A DNA stretch of 64,000 bases from Planctomycetota bacterium (lineage in GTDB: Bacteria; Planctomycetota; Planctomycetia; Gemmatales; Gemmataceae), in contig JACPZP010000045.1 of assembly GCA_016195405.1 (NCBI GenBank), forward strand, positions 17,485 through 81,484, in the 5' to 3' direction. Positions 1 through 7,703 of the stretch are shown piece after piece (the stretch's first letter is position 1; each line of letters starts with the position of its first letter). Both the position numbers and the translations under genes were made by a program. The notes beneath the pieces were generated by a model. That model searched no databases. It worked only from the letters and a program-made list of their open reading frames with translations, and had not been told where the DNA came from.

Positions 1-165
1 AAGGACGAAGTTCTCCATTGAAAGCCCAAGCTTTTTTGCGAGTTTCGCTTGGTCAAGTTTCTCGTGGTCCTGATGCCGCTTCAACCAGTAGCCCAACCAC
101 GTAGGATCTGAGGCAGTCAGGCGGAACACCGCGGCGTGCAAGCCGGTTTGTTGTTCGGGCGTCAT
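1..165 (-). CDS. Hypothetical protein with XRE-like helix, partial (runs off left edge)
   Basis: The ATG is at 165 and 55 codons are open to the window edge without a stop. It begins 5 bp after the stop of the sigma-like gene at 171-722, so the two are probably co-transcribed. The translated start is MTPEQQTGLHAAVFRLTASD, and residues 39-50 (QAKLAKKLGLSM) look like the first part of a helix-turn-helix or a helical adaptor. No function can be named from this fragment. A regulator or anti-sigma-like partner of the upstream gene is only an inference from position. Confidence 0.6.
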   Translation of the reverse strand, partial: MTPEQQTGLHAAVFRLTASDPTWLGYWLKRHQDHEKLDQAKLAKKLGLSMENFVL

Positions 166-170
166 TGGAA

Positions 171-722
171 TCAGTCCCTTTCGTCCAAGAAGCGCTCGAG
201 TCGCTTCGCGAGGCGATCACGAATTGGCTTAATAATACTCCGTTGCTGATCGTGCGGAAGCTCTTGAATACCAAGGCCTTGAGCTAATTCCTCAGTGTTG
301 GCTCCCCAGTGTTGTAACACGATGCGTTCCTCGTCGGTCTTCGGGATTTCTCTGAAAACACGATCGAGCAGATCGGCTTGGCCGATATCCGTCCCTTGTT
401 CTCTTGCTTCATCCCGCTCTTTGGCGACAGATTCGTTCCCTTTTTCTCGCTCACGACAATGGCGTGTATCATCGGAGCGTATGATACCCTGGAGTTTTCT
501 CAAGGCCGCTACGTAGAGGAGACCGCCTAGGTCCTCAGGGTTTTCAAGTCGATCAAGTTTGAGACTTATGTCGAGAATGCCGGCAAGCACCGCATCATAG
601 ATGTTCTGGGAGTCCGTTCGTGAAAATCGCCTTCTCAGAGTCGCCGACAGGGTATCGGCGTACTGTTGATAAAGGAATGTGGCCGGGAGGGGCCACTCCG
701 TAAGTTGAAAAATGCCGGCCAT
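171..722 (-). CDS. Sigma-70-like (ECF-type) regulator, divergent
   Basis: This 183-residue soluble protein has the layout of a small sigma factor. The N-terminal helical half (about 20-75) contains a YDAVLAGILDIS stretch. A charged linker (about 85-120) follows, then a C-terminal region (about 125-180) with VFREIPKTDEERIVLQHWG and a helix-turn-helix-like end, as in region 4 of ECF sigma factors. Similarity is weak and no canonical region 2 motif stands out, so it could be another helical regulator. It is followed at once by the partial gene at 1-165. No clear Shine-Dalgarno precedes the ATG at 722. The complementary strand just upstream has a strong GGAGG and a tiny 28-codon ORF at 738-824 that leads into a decayed TPR gene. 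Confidence 0.5.
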   Translation of the reverse strand: MAGIFQLTEWPLPATFLYQQYADTLSATLRRRFSRTDSQNIYDAVLAGILDISLKLDRLENPEDLGGLLYVAALRKLQGIIRSDDTRHCREREKGNESVAKERDEAREQGTDIGQADLLDRVFREIPKTDEERIVLQHWGANTEELAQGLGIQELPHDQQRSIIKPIRDRLAKRLERFLDERD

Positions 723-849
723 TTCGGAGGAACTTACATGGATTCGCTGGAACCTACGAAGATAACCTATATCGAAGCGAAGGTCACGTCTTTTTCTGTA
801 TCATTTCAACCTTGCCCCCTTTGACTTCTGGATTCGCGTTTCCGGACGT

Positions 850-1164
850 CTGTTCAACCTGGCGAACGTGCTTCACGCTTCGGACGAGTTCGGCCAAGCT
901 GTGGAGCGATTCAGACAAGATGTGGAATTGGAGCATGAATTTGCTGACGCATGGAACACCTCGGAATCGTGCTTATGGAATCGGGCGACTCGAAAGAGGC
1001 GGTCGCCGCATACCGCCAAGCCCTCCAAGTTCAGCCCGTTCATGCGGACGCCCACTAAAATCTAGCAGATCCTTTGGAGTCGATCTCAGGGCATCGCGAG
1101 GCCAGACCGCAATGGAAGGAATTCCTGCGGCTCGAACGCGCCGGCGAGTGGGCCGAATATGCAC
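850..1164 (+). pseudogene. Tetratricopeptide-repeat protein remnant
   Basis: Two reading frames must be joined to recover TPR sequence. From 853 one frame reads FNLANVLHASDEFGQAVERF. After a frameshift near 955 the next reads LGIVLMESGDSKEAVAAYRQ. The following repeat begins H-stop-NLAD, where a TAA at 1056-1058 replaces the expected Tyr codon (TAC/TAT) of the usual HYNLAD motif. The end (PQWKEFLRLE, then GEWAEYAR) matches the terminal helix of planctomycete TPR proteins that carry an N-terminal MerR-like domain. With a frameshift, an internal stop and no proper 5' end, it cannot make the parental protein. The fragment runs directly into a Ku-like fragment. Confidence 0.7.
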
Positions 1165-1345
1165 GGCTGCCCGACGGCTTGGCGGCCCAGCGGGCTTATG
1201 GCGTGCTGACGCAGGTCCTGGAGCAGAGCCATAAATGGGCCATCGGCCGGCTGGTGCTGACTGGCAATCAACAACTTGTTGTCCGCGCGGCCCTTACGAT
1301 TGCTTCTGGTTGATTTTCCATTACGCTCCCGCTGGGAGACAATGT
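1165..1345 (+). pseudogene. Ku DNA-end-binding protein remnant
   Basis: The translation LPDGLAAQRAYGVLTQVLEQ, then HKWAIGRLVLTGNQQLV, resembles the conserved core of bacterial Ku (xxPDG..xQKAYALLxxALxxSGKxAIGRxVLxxxxxLVxVRP). It resumes in another frame as GPYDCFWLIFHYAP, like the RPxDGxLxLxxLxYP strand of Ku, so there is a frameshift around 1285-1295. Only about 60 of roughly 280 residues remain, with no start codon. Ku is the partner of LigD-type ligases in bacterial end joining. The ATP-dependent ligase at 45891-47813 is of a different type, so no link is claimed. Identification is by remembered motifs only. Confidence 0.5.
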
Positions 1346-1592
1346 AGGCGCTTTAGCAGGGTGCTAACATCGTCGTTCGCGGTTCAATTGCCACCTGCGG
1401 CATTCGTGACCAAAAACACCCGCCAAGAATCGGGAATTGCTGCTTGCAAGCTGTGTCTAGCCCCATAGCATCTCGTTGTTGGTTGGCGCCCTGATGTCGA
1501 GAACCGGCGCAGCATGCGGCAGGAAATTCTTCTGCGTAATCGACGCCTGTTTGGCCTTCTACAAAGCGGCAAACAAACTAAAGGTGAATTGC

Positions 1593-2258
1593 ATGGGCAG
1601 AGCCAGCAAATCTTCAAATCCGTCCGTTTGTCTGGTGGATGCTGACGCTGGCGTGTGCCAAGCTCTGCGCTCGCTTTTGAAGGCAGAGGGCACACGTCTA
1701 ACCGTCTTCAACAGCGCCGCGCAATTCCTCGCGGGCTTCGAGCCGCGCCAGACGCGCTGCATCTTGTTGAGTTTGCGTCTGCCTGGCATGACCGGATTGG
1801 AGCTTCTTGAGATCCTCGCGCACAAGAAGACTCCCATTCCAATCATCGTCCTAGCTGACCGCGGCGACGTCGCCTCGGCCGTTCAGTCCATGAAGCAAGG
1901 GGCATTCGATGTCATCGAAAAGCCCTTGAAGGAGGGACCGCTTCTTGAGCGCATCCAGCAGGCCTGCACGGTCGGCAGGATGTGGAAACCCATTGAGGCG
2001 GACCGCGCCAAGATTAGGGAGCGGTTGGAGCACTTGAGTCCCCGAGAACTTCAGGTCTTGGATCTGATGGTGGGCGGCCGCACCAACATTGATATTGCGA
2101 AACACCTGGGCATCAGCCGCAAGACCTTGGACATCCACCGCAGTAATGTCCTTGAAAAGATGGAAGCCCGCACGGTCGCCGACTTGGTCCGCTTTCGCCT
2201 GCTCGACAAGTATCCGGCCTCCGCAGGCTCCGTCATCAGAGAATTCGATTCGCGTTGA
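1593..2258 (+). CDS. FixJ/NarL-type response regulator with degenerate receiver
   Basis: This is a 221-residue two-domain regulator. The receiver domain occupies about residues 11-125 and a LuxR-type helix-turn-helix about 148-210 (LSPRELQVLDLMVGG, then NIDIAKHLGISRKTLDIHRS). The start at 1593 is chosen over upstream in-frame codons because AAGGTGA sits 6 nt before it and the receiver begins soon after. The phosphoacceptor position in the usual LD-x-R-x-PG-M-x-G motif is Ser60 (LLSLRLPGMTG). The acidic pair reads D16-A17-D18, and the usual Thr/Ser before GDV is absent. Lys110 (EKP) is kept. Phosphotransfer as in FixJ is therefore unlikely. The DNA-binding domain looks intact, so it is probably a phosphorylation-independent regulator. 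No histidine kinase is adjacent. Confidence 0.85.
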   Translation: MGRASKSSNPSVCLVDADAGVCQALRSLLKAEGTRLTVFNSAAQFLAGFEPRQTRCILLSLRLPGMTGLELLEILAHKKTPIPIIVLADRGDVASAVQSMKQGAFDVIEKPLKEGPLLERIQQACTVGRMWKPIEADRAKIRERLEHLSPRELQVLDLMVGGRTNIDIAKHLGISRKTLDIHRSNVLEKMEARTVADLVRFRLLDKYPASAGSVIREFDSR

Positions 2259-2400
2259 GGCCCGAAGACGCTGGCGAATACCCATAGTCGGGGCATGACG
2301 GTGAGTTCGCTGCATTCGCCTCCGTTGGTGAAAAGTTGAAATGAAGAACTTCCTCGTTCGACGCTGATTGACCGACCTCCAACTACGTCGGTTGCAACAT

Positions 2401-2640
2401 TCAAGTTCGCTCCACGGCCTTGAACAGTTCGGAGATGGACTGCCGTAAGGAGTGGGCTATACGTTCAATGTTGATGAGGCTGAGATTCCGGCTGCCCCGC
2501 TCGATGTCGCTGAGGTAGGTGCGGTGGATCTTGGCCAGTTCCGCTAAGTCTTCCTGCGTCAGGCCCAACTCTTCCCTTCTTGATTTGACCGCGTAACCGA
2601 ATCGTTCCCGAATGTCCGGCGGATTTCTCTTTTTTTTCAT
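2401..2640 (-). CDS. XRE-family transcriptional regulator
   Basis: This 79-residue protein is essentially one Cro/C1-type helix-turn-helix: FGYAVKSRREELGLTQEDLA, then ELAKIHRTYLSDIERGSRNLS. The recognition helix is followed by a short C-terminal helix (ISELFKAVE). The start MKKKRNPPD (2640) gives a typical N-terminus and is preferred over an in-frame extension to 2721. No Shine-Dalgarno is obvious. It is divergent from the lipoprotein gene at 2733 and may control it, but no operator could be picked out. Proteins this small of the XRE class often serve mobile elements or restriction systems. No such partner is beside it. Confidence 0.8.
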   Translation of the reverse strand: MKKKRNPPDIRERFGYAVKSRREELGLTQEDLAELAKIHRTYLSDIERGSRNLSLINIERIAHSLRQSISELFKAVERT

Positions 2641-2732
2641 TGCGGCCACGGTAGCCGCGTGTAGACTATGCGTGTATCGACTATAAGTGACATTCCGCTC
2701 TGTTCCTGGAATTTGACTCAAGGAGCACTTTG

Positions 2733-3035
2733 ATGCACCAGCAACCTACAAGGCGTACTGCACTCACCGTCGTTGCCAGCTTTCTCTTCGGGCTTTTGCC
2801 CGGCTGCCAAGCGGCTGCCTTGGTTATCAGCTTGCCTTGGGACAGGATTCTTTCGGTGCTTGTCCTCGCCGAGAACCTGGTTGCCATCGTCCGAGGCTTG
2901 TTGAACGGAGCCGAAACGGAAACCGAAATTCCACTGACCCATGAACAGCTGCGCAGACTTCAGAACGGCGAGGAAGTCATTGTTGAGTTAAGAGATGGAC
3001 ACAATCAAAGGATTAGGCCCACTATTGAGAGCTAG
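2733..3035 (+). CDS. Small putative lipoprotein
   Basis: This 100-residue protein has a Tat-like or Sec-like N-terminus (RRTALTVVASFLFGLLPGC). A possible lipobox LLPG-Cys lies near residue 24, so it may be lipid-anchored. A hydrophobic stretch (about 28-55) and a charged tail follow; the tail contains LTHEQLRRLQNGEEVIVELR, which resembles the end of phage-like or periplasmic accessory proteins. AGGAG at 2721-2725 lies 7 nt before the ATG at 2733 and decides the start. It is divergent from the XRE regulator. The function is not recognised. Confidence 0.65.
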   Translation: MHQQPTRRTALTVVASFLFGLLPGCQAAALVISLPWDRILSVLVLAENLVAIVRGLLNGAETETEIPLTHEQLRRLQNGEEVIVELRDGHNQRIRPTIES

Positions 3036-3172
3036 GCCATGCGGCCAAGGTTCACTTGAGGGTGCGGAGGCGTTGTTTGGCCTGCAAGACGGAGCGAGGG
3101 CATAAGAGCCTCCCGACAAAGACAGTCCTTGCCGCTCCTTTGATCGGCAAGGAATGAGATGGGACTGTGAGA

Positions 3173-3310
3173 TCATTCCAAGACGACGCACCTGACGGCG
3201 CTTGCACCTTCGATTTTGGTGGGCGTGATGCTGATGCGATCGCCTTCCTGAAGGGCTTGGTTGGCGGAGACCGGCTGGCGGTTGACGCGATAAGGCCAGA
3301 GACGAGGCCG
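3173..3310 (-). pseudogene. MoaD/ThiS-like small protein remnant
   Basis: One minus frame reads [19 protein letters not shown] followed by [11 protein letters not shown]. This is the pattern of small beta-grasp (ThiS/MoaD-like) proteins, which have VNGQPV...[15 protein letters not shown] near their end. The upstream part of the frame does not continue the fold and there is no plausible start codon. With the two fragments that follow (to 3884) it probably represents one decayed cluster. Confidence 0.45.
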
Positions 3311-3339
3311 CGGCGCCGCAGGACAAGAAATTCTGTCGA

Positions 3340-3449
3340 GCCGACTGGGGCTTAGGTGCCTTGACGAATTGGAATCCCAGGCGACGCACAACGTCCCTGG
3401 AATCCCCGGTGGCGCGGAAGACGGCGCGCTCCAGTTGCGCTTGGGTCAT
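3340..3449 (-). pseudogene. Remnant of a short conserved protein (LERAV...RATG type)
   Basis: From an ATG at 3449 the frame reads [20 protein letters not shown], then [14 protein letters not shown]. This resembles a short helical protein often encoded beside AAA ATPases in planctomycetes (L-ERAV-RATGES--TIRR-GFSLV). Beyond 3340 the frame loses any sensible sequence and runs antisense through neighbouring material, so the gene has lost its end or its own stop codon. The identification rests on pattern memory. Confidence 0.4.
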
Positions 3450-3516
3450 GTGCGTTTGGAGAGTGTAGCATTGAGGTAGCTGCGAGAAAGCGTTCCGATC
3501 TGGCGATTTCAAGACT

Positions 3517-3884
3517 CTAGGATGGAAAAGTGAACTCAACCTTGCTGATAGCCGCCTGGGTCAGGGGCACGTCGAGAAGTGTTGCAAGCGGGCAGCAGGC
3601 TTGATCTCGGCGCCGGTCTAGGAATCGTCCTTAGGCCGGATCTGGCTTTCGGGAATGCGGAGGTGACTGAGGTAGAGAGACCAGATCGCCAAAATGTCGA
3701 CAAAAAAGACGGCGTCGAAGCGCTCGGTGAAGACGAACTCCGGCGGCAGCTCGGCGATGTCGTTGGACTTGCCGATGAAAAAAACGTCGCGTTCGTGATC
3801 GAACGGCCGGGATTAAAGTGTGCCAAAGAGCCTGGTGGACACGCCGCTTTCGCCCTGGCCGATAGACCGCACTGGGGCCACGCG
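3517..3884 (-). pseudogene. AAA+ ATPase remnant (Ycf46-like type)
   Basis: Minus-strand translation gives SIGQGESGVSTRLFGTL, an in-frame TAA, SRPFDHERDVFFIGKSNDIA, ELPPEFVFTERFDAVFFVD and, after another stop and a frameshift, TGAEIK and LATLLDVPLTQAA. These correspond in order to the second half of an AAA+ module: the region between Walker B and sensor 1 (the S/T-ND-I sensor), the arginine-bearing RFD.xFFVD strand and the lid helix (W-TGAEI-xCCRLA). Two stops, a frameshift and a small internal deletion make it non-functional. The Walker A half is absent. The Ycf46-like subtype is a tentative reading. Confidence 0.6.
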
Positions 3885-3887
3885 AAC

Positions 3888-4085
3888 TCAAAGTGATCCT
3901 TTTCTATTCGCTGCCGATTTGGCATCAGTTCCAAGATTCGTCTCAGGCTCGTGCTTATGGTCGCTCCCGCGCACTCGTCTTTTTCGCAGTTCGGAAACGA
4001 TTTTCTTGGCCAGAATCTTCAACAGCCGGTTCAAAGCTTCATGGAGAGCGGTTTCGTTGGGATCTAACTGGTACTCTTGGTCCAT
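3888..4085 (-). CDS. Small hypothetical protein downstream of the serine recombinase
   Basis: This 65-residue charged protein begins MDQEYQLDPNETALHEALNR; residues 12-40 form a probable amphipathic helix and the tail is basic. AGGAGA lies about 6 nt before the ATG at 4085, a convincing ribosome site. It follows the recombinase gene on the same strand with a hairpin and a 37-bp repeat in between. Short proteins of this kind are sometimes carried with recombinases, but no function is known to me. Confidence 0.55.
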   Translation of the reverse strand: MDQEYQLDPNETALHEALNRLLKILAKKIVSELRKRRVRGSDHKHEPETNLGTDAKSAANRKGSL

Positions 4086-4114
4086 GGAGTCTCCTGTGTA
4101 AGTCGTGGAAACGT

Positions 4115-4145
4115 AGACGCCTCCTCGTGAGTTGAGGAGGCGTCT
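4115..4145. terminator. Strong 12-bp hairpin between recombinase and small gene
   Basis: AGACGCCTCCTC (4115-4126) pairs perfectly with GAGGAGGCGTCT (4134-4145) across a 7-nt loop. A TGGAAACG sequence flanks both sides (4106-4113 and 4145-4152). On the minus strand it lies just after the recombinase stop and before the small gene at 3888-4085. It could be a terminator or attenuator, although no T-run follows. Confidence 0.5.
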
Positions 4146-4253
4146 GGAAACGATCGAGTGACCGGATTAGGGTGTCAGGCCCTGGATTCGTTGTCGGCGA
4201 TGGTGCCGATTATCAACTGGAAACGATCGAGTGACCGGATTAGGGTGTCAGGC
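4144..4253. repeat. 37-bp direct repeat at the recombinase 3' end
   Basis: Positions 4144-4180 and 4217-4253 are identical over 37 bp (beginning CTGGAAACGATCGAGTGACC and ending GGGTGTCAGGC), a 73-bp period. The second copy contains the stop codon of the serine recombinase (4248-4250). The block ends in a GTGTCAGG motif that also occurs in the palindromic elements near 17160 and 17530. Confidence 0.8.
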
Positions 4254-6173
4254 GGCGCCTTCAGGGGGCAGGGGATCAAACCGATAACGGGGATGCAAGT
4301 GCCGGCGAAAACCTTTGGCAGGAGGCTCGTTAAGCGGCTGGTACGGGTCTTGAATGCCAAGTTTTTCCATGAGGCGGTGCAATGCTGCGGCATTTTGCAC
4401 TGCGGTCTTGGTTATCCCTAGGGCCTGGGCCACCTGTTTTTCCGTTTCGCCGTTGGCCCTTCGGGCGATGACTTCAGCCCGGTGATTCACTCTCTGCGGC
4501 AGATCGAACAGGTCAACAATCATCTCGTGCTGGAGCGCTTGAGGCGAAGCGCTGCAAGATGTTATCTGGGACGAAAGCCCAGCCAAATCAAGCGTGAAAT
4601 GGGCCCGCCATACCACTGCGCCCCCACCACAGAGTTGATACGGGTATGCTTTCAAGTCACGTAGGACAACCTTCAGAATTCGCCCTACTTCTGGGTCGCT
4701 AGTGGCAAGGCCAGTGAACAGTTCCCGCGCCATAGCCTTGATCTCATCCAGCGAGGGTAGGATCGGTTCGGATGCCTGAGCTTGTTCCATCATCGCAACC
4801 TGGTCAACCACCTCGCCTCTGCGCGTTTCTAATTGCTGAAGCTTTTCTAGAAGGGCCTGGCTGTCATGCAAGCGTGCGATGGCGTCGGTGGTGCGATCGA
4901 TTTGCTGGTCCAGATCCAGCTTCCGCGCGAGCAACTCCTTGAGGCGGCTGCCCCGGTCATTCTCCTGAGCGCGCCACTCGACTTTGACATCCTCTATTAA
5001 AGTCTGGTCGAAGCCCGGGAGCGCCTCGATCTTGGCCAAGATGGCCTCGGCCAGCTTGCAGCCGACCATAGCCCCGTTCACCTCGACCCCATTCCAGCAT
5101 TTATAGTTCTGGTTTCCCGAGCATCGCATCAACTTGTTTTGCTTCCTCCCGGACCAGTAACACAAACGCCCGCATATGCCACAGCGCAGGTGCTGACCGG
5201 GCCAGATAGTCCGCATCCTGGAAACCCCCAAGCGGCAATCCTGGCCCTGGTCATCGCGGCGGCGGAATTGGGAATTGCGTGCGTCCACCAGGCGAATAAT
5301 GCGATCGTAGTAGTCCGCTGGGAAAAAAGCGAGATGAGGGCATGTACGCTGCAATAGGTCCTGGGGCGGGGCCTTCACGCTCCGACGCCGGCCGGTCTTG
5401 TTCACCCGGCGGCTTATCATCTTATTGCGTGTGCGCACCCCTTTTAGAATCGGGTTGTGGGTGATGCGGGCCACCATCGGCCCGCTCCAGTTCTTGGTAC
5501 GGGAAAAAGGGCCTGGGGATTCGCCTATTGCGTTAAGCCAGTCCGCTATCTCGGCGTAGGTCGCTCCATTCTCCAAGCGGCGGAACCATTCCTTGTAGAC
5601 TTGATCGGCCCCAAGTCTCTTGGCCAGCTCCGCATCCGATTCCGCGCCTGGGGGCTTGATATAGCCGTAGATGACATACTGAATAATGCCTCCCTTAGTA
5701 AATCGGTGGCGCAGGCTGCGGCGAATACGTTGGGAGGTGTCGCGATTGGATCGCTCGTGATGCCAGGTGGCAATGAAGGCGCTATCCTGCCATCCTTCTT
5801 CGCCAGTATCAATCCGATCATTTAACGCGATCAATCGCGTTTCGTGATCGACGCACATTTCACAGAAGTTGAAAGCACGATTCCGTCGACAAATGCGCGC
5901 CAAGTCCTCAGCAAGGACGAGGTCAATGGCATTGCTTTCAATGAGATCTTCCGCTTCATGGAGTTCTTTGCGCTCCAAGTTCTCACCACTTCCCCGGCTG
6001 GCGATGATGTGCCAATTCACCGGTCCGCTATAATTGGCGGTGATGAACTCCTGGATCTTGGCTTTTTGATCTTCGAGGCTCCTTTTGTCCTGATGCTCGG
6101 TGCTGATGCGTGTGATCGCCAGGACATGCAGTTTCTGACCGATGCGCGGCGTGAGCGGCGGCTGCAGGGACAT
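4248..6173 (-). CDS. Large serine recombinase
   Basis: This 641-residue site-specific recombinase has the large-serine-recombinase layout. The N-terminal resolvase domain carries ITRIST, with catalytic Ser24, and EDLARICRRNRA near residue 90. A recombinase domain at about 160-300 includes YGYIKPPG and NPILKGVRTRNK. A zinc ribbon near 345-385 has CGICGRLCYW and later Cys residues. A coiled coil follows at about 405-470. The C-terminus (about 585-620) adds a helix-turn-helix, GETEKQVAQALGITKTAVQN. Such enzymes integrate and excise mobile elements by a double-strand break with a phosphoserine link. The catalytic Ser and the ribbon Cys residues are present, so it may be active. It lies head to head with the tyrosine integrase at 6585, so two integration systems meet here. 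Confidence 0.93.
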   Translation of the reverse strand: MSLQPPLTPRIGQKLHVLAITRISTEHQDKRSLEDQKAKIQEFITANYSGPVNWHIIASRGSGENLERKELHEAEDLIESNAIDLVLAEDLARICRRNRAFNFCEMCVDHETRLIALNDRIDTGEEGWQDSAFIATWHHERSNRDTSQRIRRSLRHRFTKGGIIQYVIYGYIKPPGAESDAELAKRLGADQVYKEWFRRLENGATYAEIADWLNAIGESPGPFSRTKNWSGPMVARITHNPILKGVRTRNKMISRRVNKTGRRRSVKAPPQDLLQRTCPHLAFFPADYYDRIIRLVDARNSQFRRRDDQGQDCRLGVSRMRTIWPGQHLRCGICGRLCYWSGRKQNKLMRCSGNQNYKCWNGVEVNGAMVGCKLAEAILAKIEALPGFDQTLIEDVKVEWRAQENDRGSRLKELLARKLDLDQQIDRTTDAIARLHDSQALLEKLQQLETRRGEVVDQVAMMEQAQASEPILPSLDEIKAMARELFTGLATSDPEVGRILKVVLRDLKAYPYQLCGGGAVVWRAHFTLDLAGLSSQITSCSASPQALQHEMIVDLFDLPQRVNHRAEVIARRANGETEKQVAQALGITKTAVQNAAALHRLMEKLGIQDPYQPLNEPPAKGFRRHLHPRYRFDPLPPEGAA

Positions 6174-6584
6174 GGAAAATGAGACCTTTCTCGGGGCAAC
6201 ATAGACAATCTCGCCAACGAGAAGGCAGATTACTTTTAGGTTCCCTTTCGAGACGTGCGGTTCTCTCGAACCCTGCCCTTTGCGTACAGGCCTGGCTCGA
6301 CAAGTCGCAACACCTCATCCCCAAGGAATGCAAGGCCTTGTGGAAAAAGAGAAATCACTAGCGGCAAACCCGTGATTTCGTTCACAAAGGCCCAACGCGA
6401 GTCGCCCCGACATCGCAAGGGCTGTCAGAACCACGAGTTCTGATGGCCCTTGACTTTCTCCGGTAGAATGGATGCAGGAAACTCTGCAGGAAACGCACCG
6501 GCCCCACCCGTTCGTGTCGGGCAGGGCCGGCTTGAGCAAGCCTCTCGGCTTACCCGTGGCTTTCAAAACGGGAGGCTTCAGCTC
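6174..6584. other. Intergenic region between the two recombinases
   Basis: These 411 bp separate divergent recombinase genes and must hold both promoters. Att sites might also lie here. I see no tRNA end, no long inverted repeat and no convincing gene. A 60-codon minus frame at 6236-6418 looks protein-like (FVNEITGLPLVISLFPQG) but has no ribosome site and no family I recognise. Confidence 0.4.
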
Positions 6585-7703
6585 ATGCGTCCGCATCATC
6601 CCTGGTATCGTTCCGCCACCAATTCCTGGTACGTCGAGATCGCCGGCCAGCAGGAACTGCTCGGCAGGCATCCCGAGAACACGCCACTGCCCCGCAAACG
6701 CAAGCGGGGCGATCCGCCGCTTCGGCCGCCGCAGGAGATCGAGACCGCCTACCACCGACTGATGGCCGCCGACCCGGCGAACCTGCCGAAAGCCAGTCAC
6801 CTGCGCGTGGCCGTCGTGTGCGACCTGTTCCTCGACTTCTCTGAGAAGCACCACATCCCCGATACCTTCCACGGCTACCAGGACTTCCTCCAGGACTTCT
6901 GCGAGAAGTACGGCACCTTGCTCGCCAGGGACCTGAAGCCTCTGCACGTCAGCCGCTGGCTCGATGCACACCCCGGCTGGAACGGCTCCCGCCGCAATGC
7001 AATCGTCGCCGTCAAGCGGGTGTTCAACTGGGCCGACGCCGAGGGCGTGCTGCAGCCGAACCCGATCAAGGCGGTGAAGAAGCCGCCCCAGCGCCATCGT
7101 GACCGGGTGCTGACGCCGGAGGAGCGAAAGGAAATCCATGCGTCCATCAAGGACCAGTCCTTCCGCGACTTCGTGTTCGCCATGGAGGAGACCGGCGCCC
7201 GGCCCGGCGAGGTCCGTAACGTGACGGCCGCCCATGTCAACCTCGACCTCGGCCTGTGGATTTTCAAAGACCACAAGACCGCCAAACGGACCGGCAAGCC
7301 CCGGATCATCTACCTCACGCCGGCGTTGCTGGAACTGACTCGCCGCCTCGTCGAGAAGTATCCGGAAGGCCCGCTGTTCCGCGGCCCCCGGAGCAAGCAG
7401 GGATTCAGCCGCAATGGCGTCCGCTGCCGGTTCCGTATTCTCCGCGAGAAGCTGCCACACCTGGCCGGGGTCATCAGTTACACCATGCGGCATTCGTTCG
7501 CCACCCAGGCCCTTGTGAACGGCGTGGGCATCGCCCACGTCGCCGAGCTGCTGGGACACGTGGATACCAGCATGGTCAGCCAGCACTATGCCCACCTGGC
7601 AGGGCTCCGCCGAGTAGGGCAAACCAGTCAAGAGAATCCCAGTCCATTACAACTCCCCGTCAGGCTTTATGCCCTCATCCTGCAAGAACGGGCACAGACC
7701 TAG
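6585..7703 (+). CDS. Tyrosine recombinase/integrase
   Basis: This 372-residue integrase has an N-terminal SAM-like core-binding domain (about 70-165) and a C-terminal catalytic domain (about 170-345). Arg206 (GARPGEVR), Lys231 (FKDHKTAKR), the YTMRHSFAT box with Arg302, His325 (LLGH) and the nucleophile Tyr335 (QHYAHL) are present. The usual His three residues before the box Arg is Tyr299, a variant I associate with this planctomycete integrase group. The ATG at 6585 is chosen for GGAGG at 6571-6575. The 3' end overlaps the convergent small gene at 7647-7865 by 57 bp. It probably integrated the conjugative-element remnant to its right. Confidence 0.93.
   Translation: MRPHHPWYRSATNSWYVEIAGQQELLGRHPENTPLPRKRKRGDPPLRPPQEIETAYHRLMAADPANLPKASHLRVAVVCDLFLDFSEKHHIPDTFHGYQDFLQDFCEKYGTLLARDLKPLHVSRWLDAHPGWNGSRRNAIVAVKRVFNWADAEGVLQPNPIKAVKKPPQRHRDRVLTPEERKEIHASIKDQSFRDFVFAMEETGARPGEVRNVTAAHVNLDLGLWIFKDHKTAKRTGKPRIIYLTPALLELTRRLVEKYPEGPLFRGPRSKQGFSRNGVRCRFRILREKLPHLAGVISYTMRHSFATQALVNGVGIAHVAELLGHVDTSMVSQHYAHLAGLRRVGQTSQENPSPLQLPVRLYALILQERAQT

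Noticed and set aside
3579..3896. 105-codon plus frame opposite the AAA-ATPase remnant
   Set aside because: The minus strand carries recognisable AAA sensor and lid motifs; the plus frame is their complement.
6236..6418. 60-codon minus frame between the recombinases
   Set aside because: Protein-like composition but no ribosome site, no known motif and an equally long frame on the other strand.
6315..7631. 438-codon minus frame opposite the tyrosine integrase
   Set aside because: The plus strand encodes a complete integrase with all catalytic residues; the minus frame has no recognisable fold and starts without a ribosome site.
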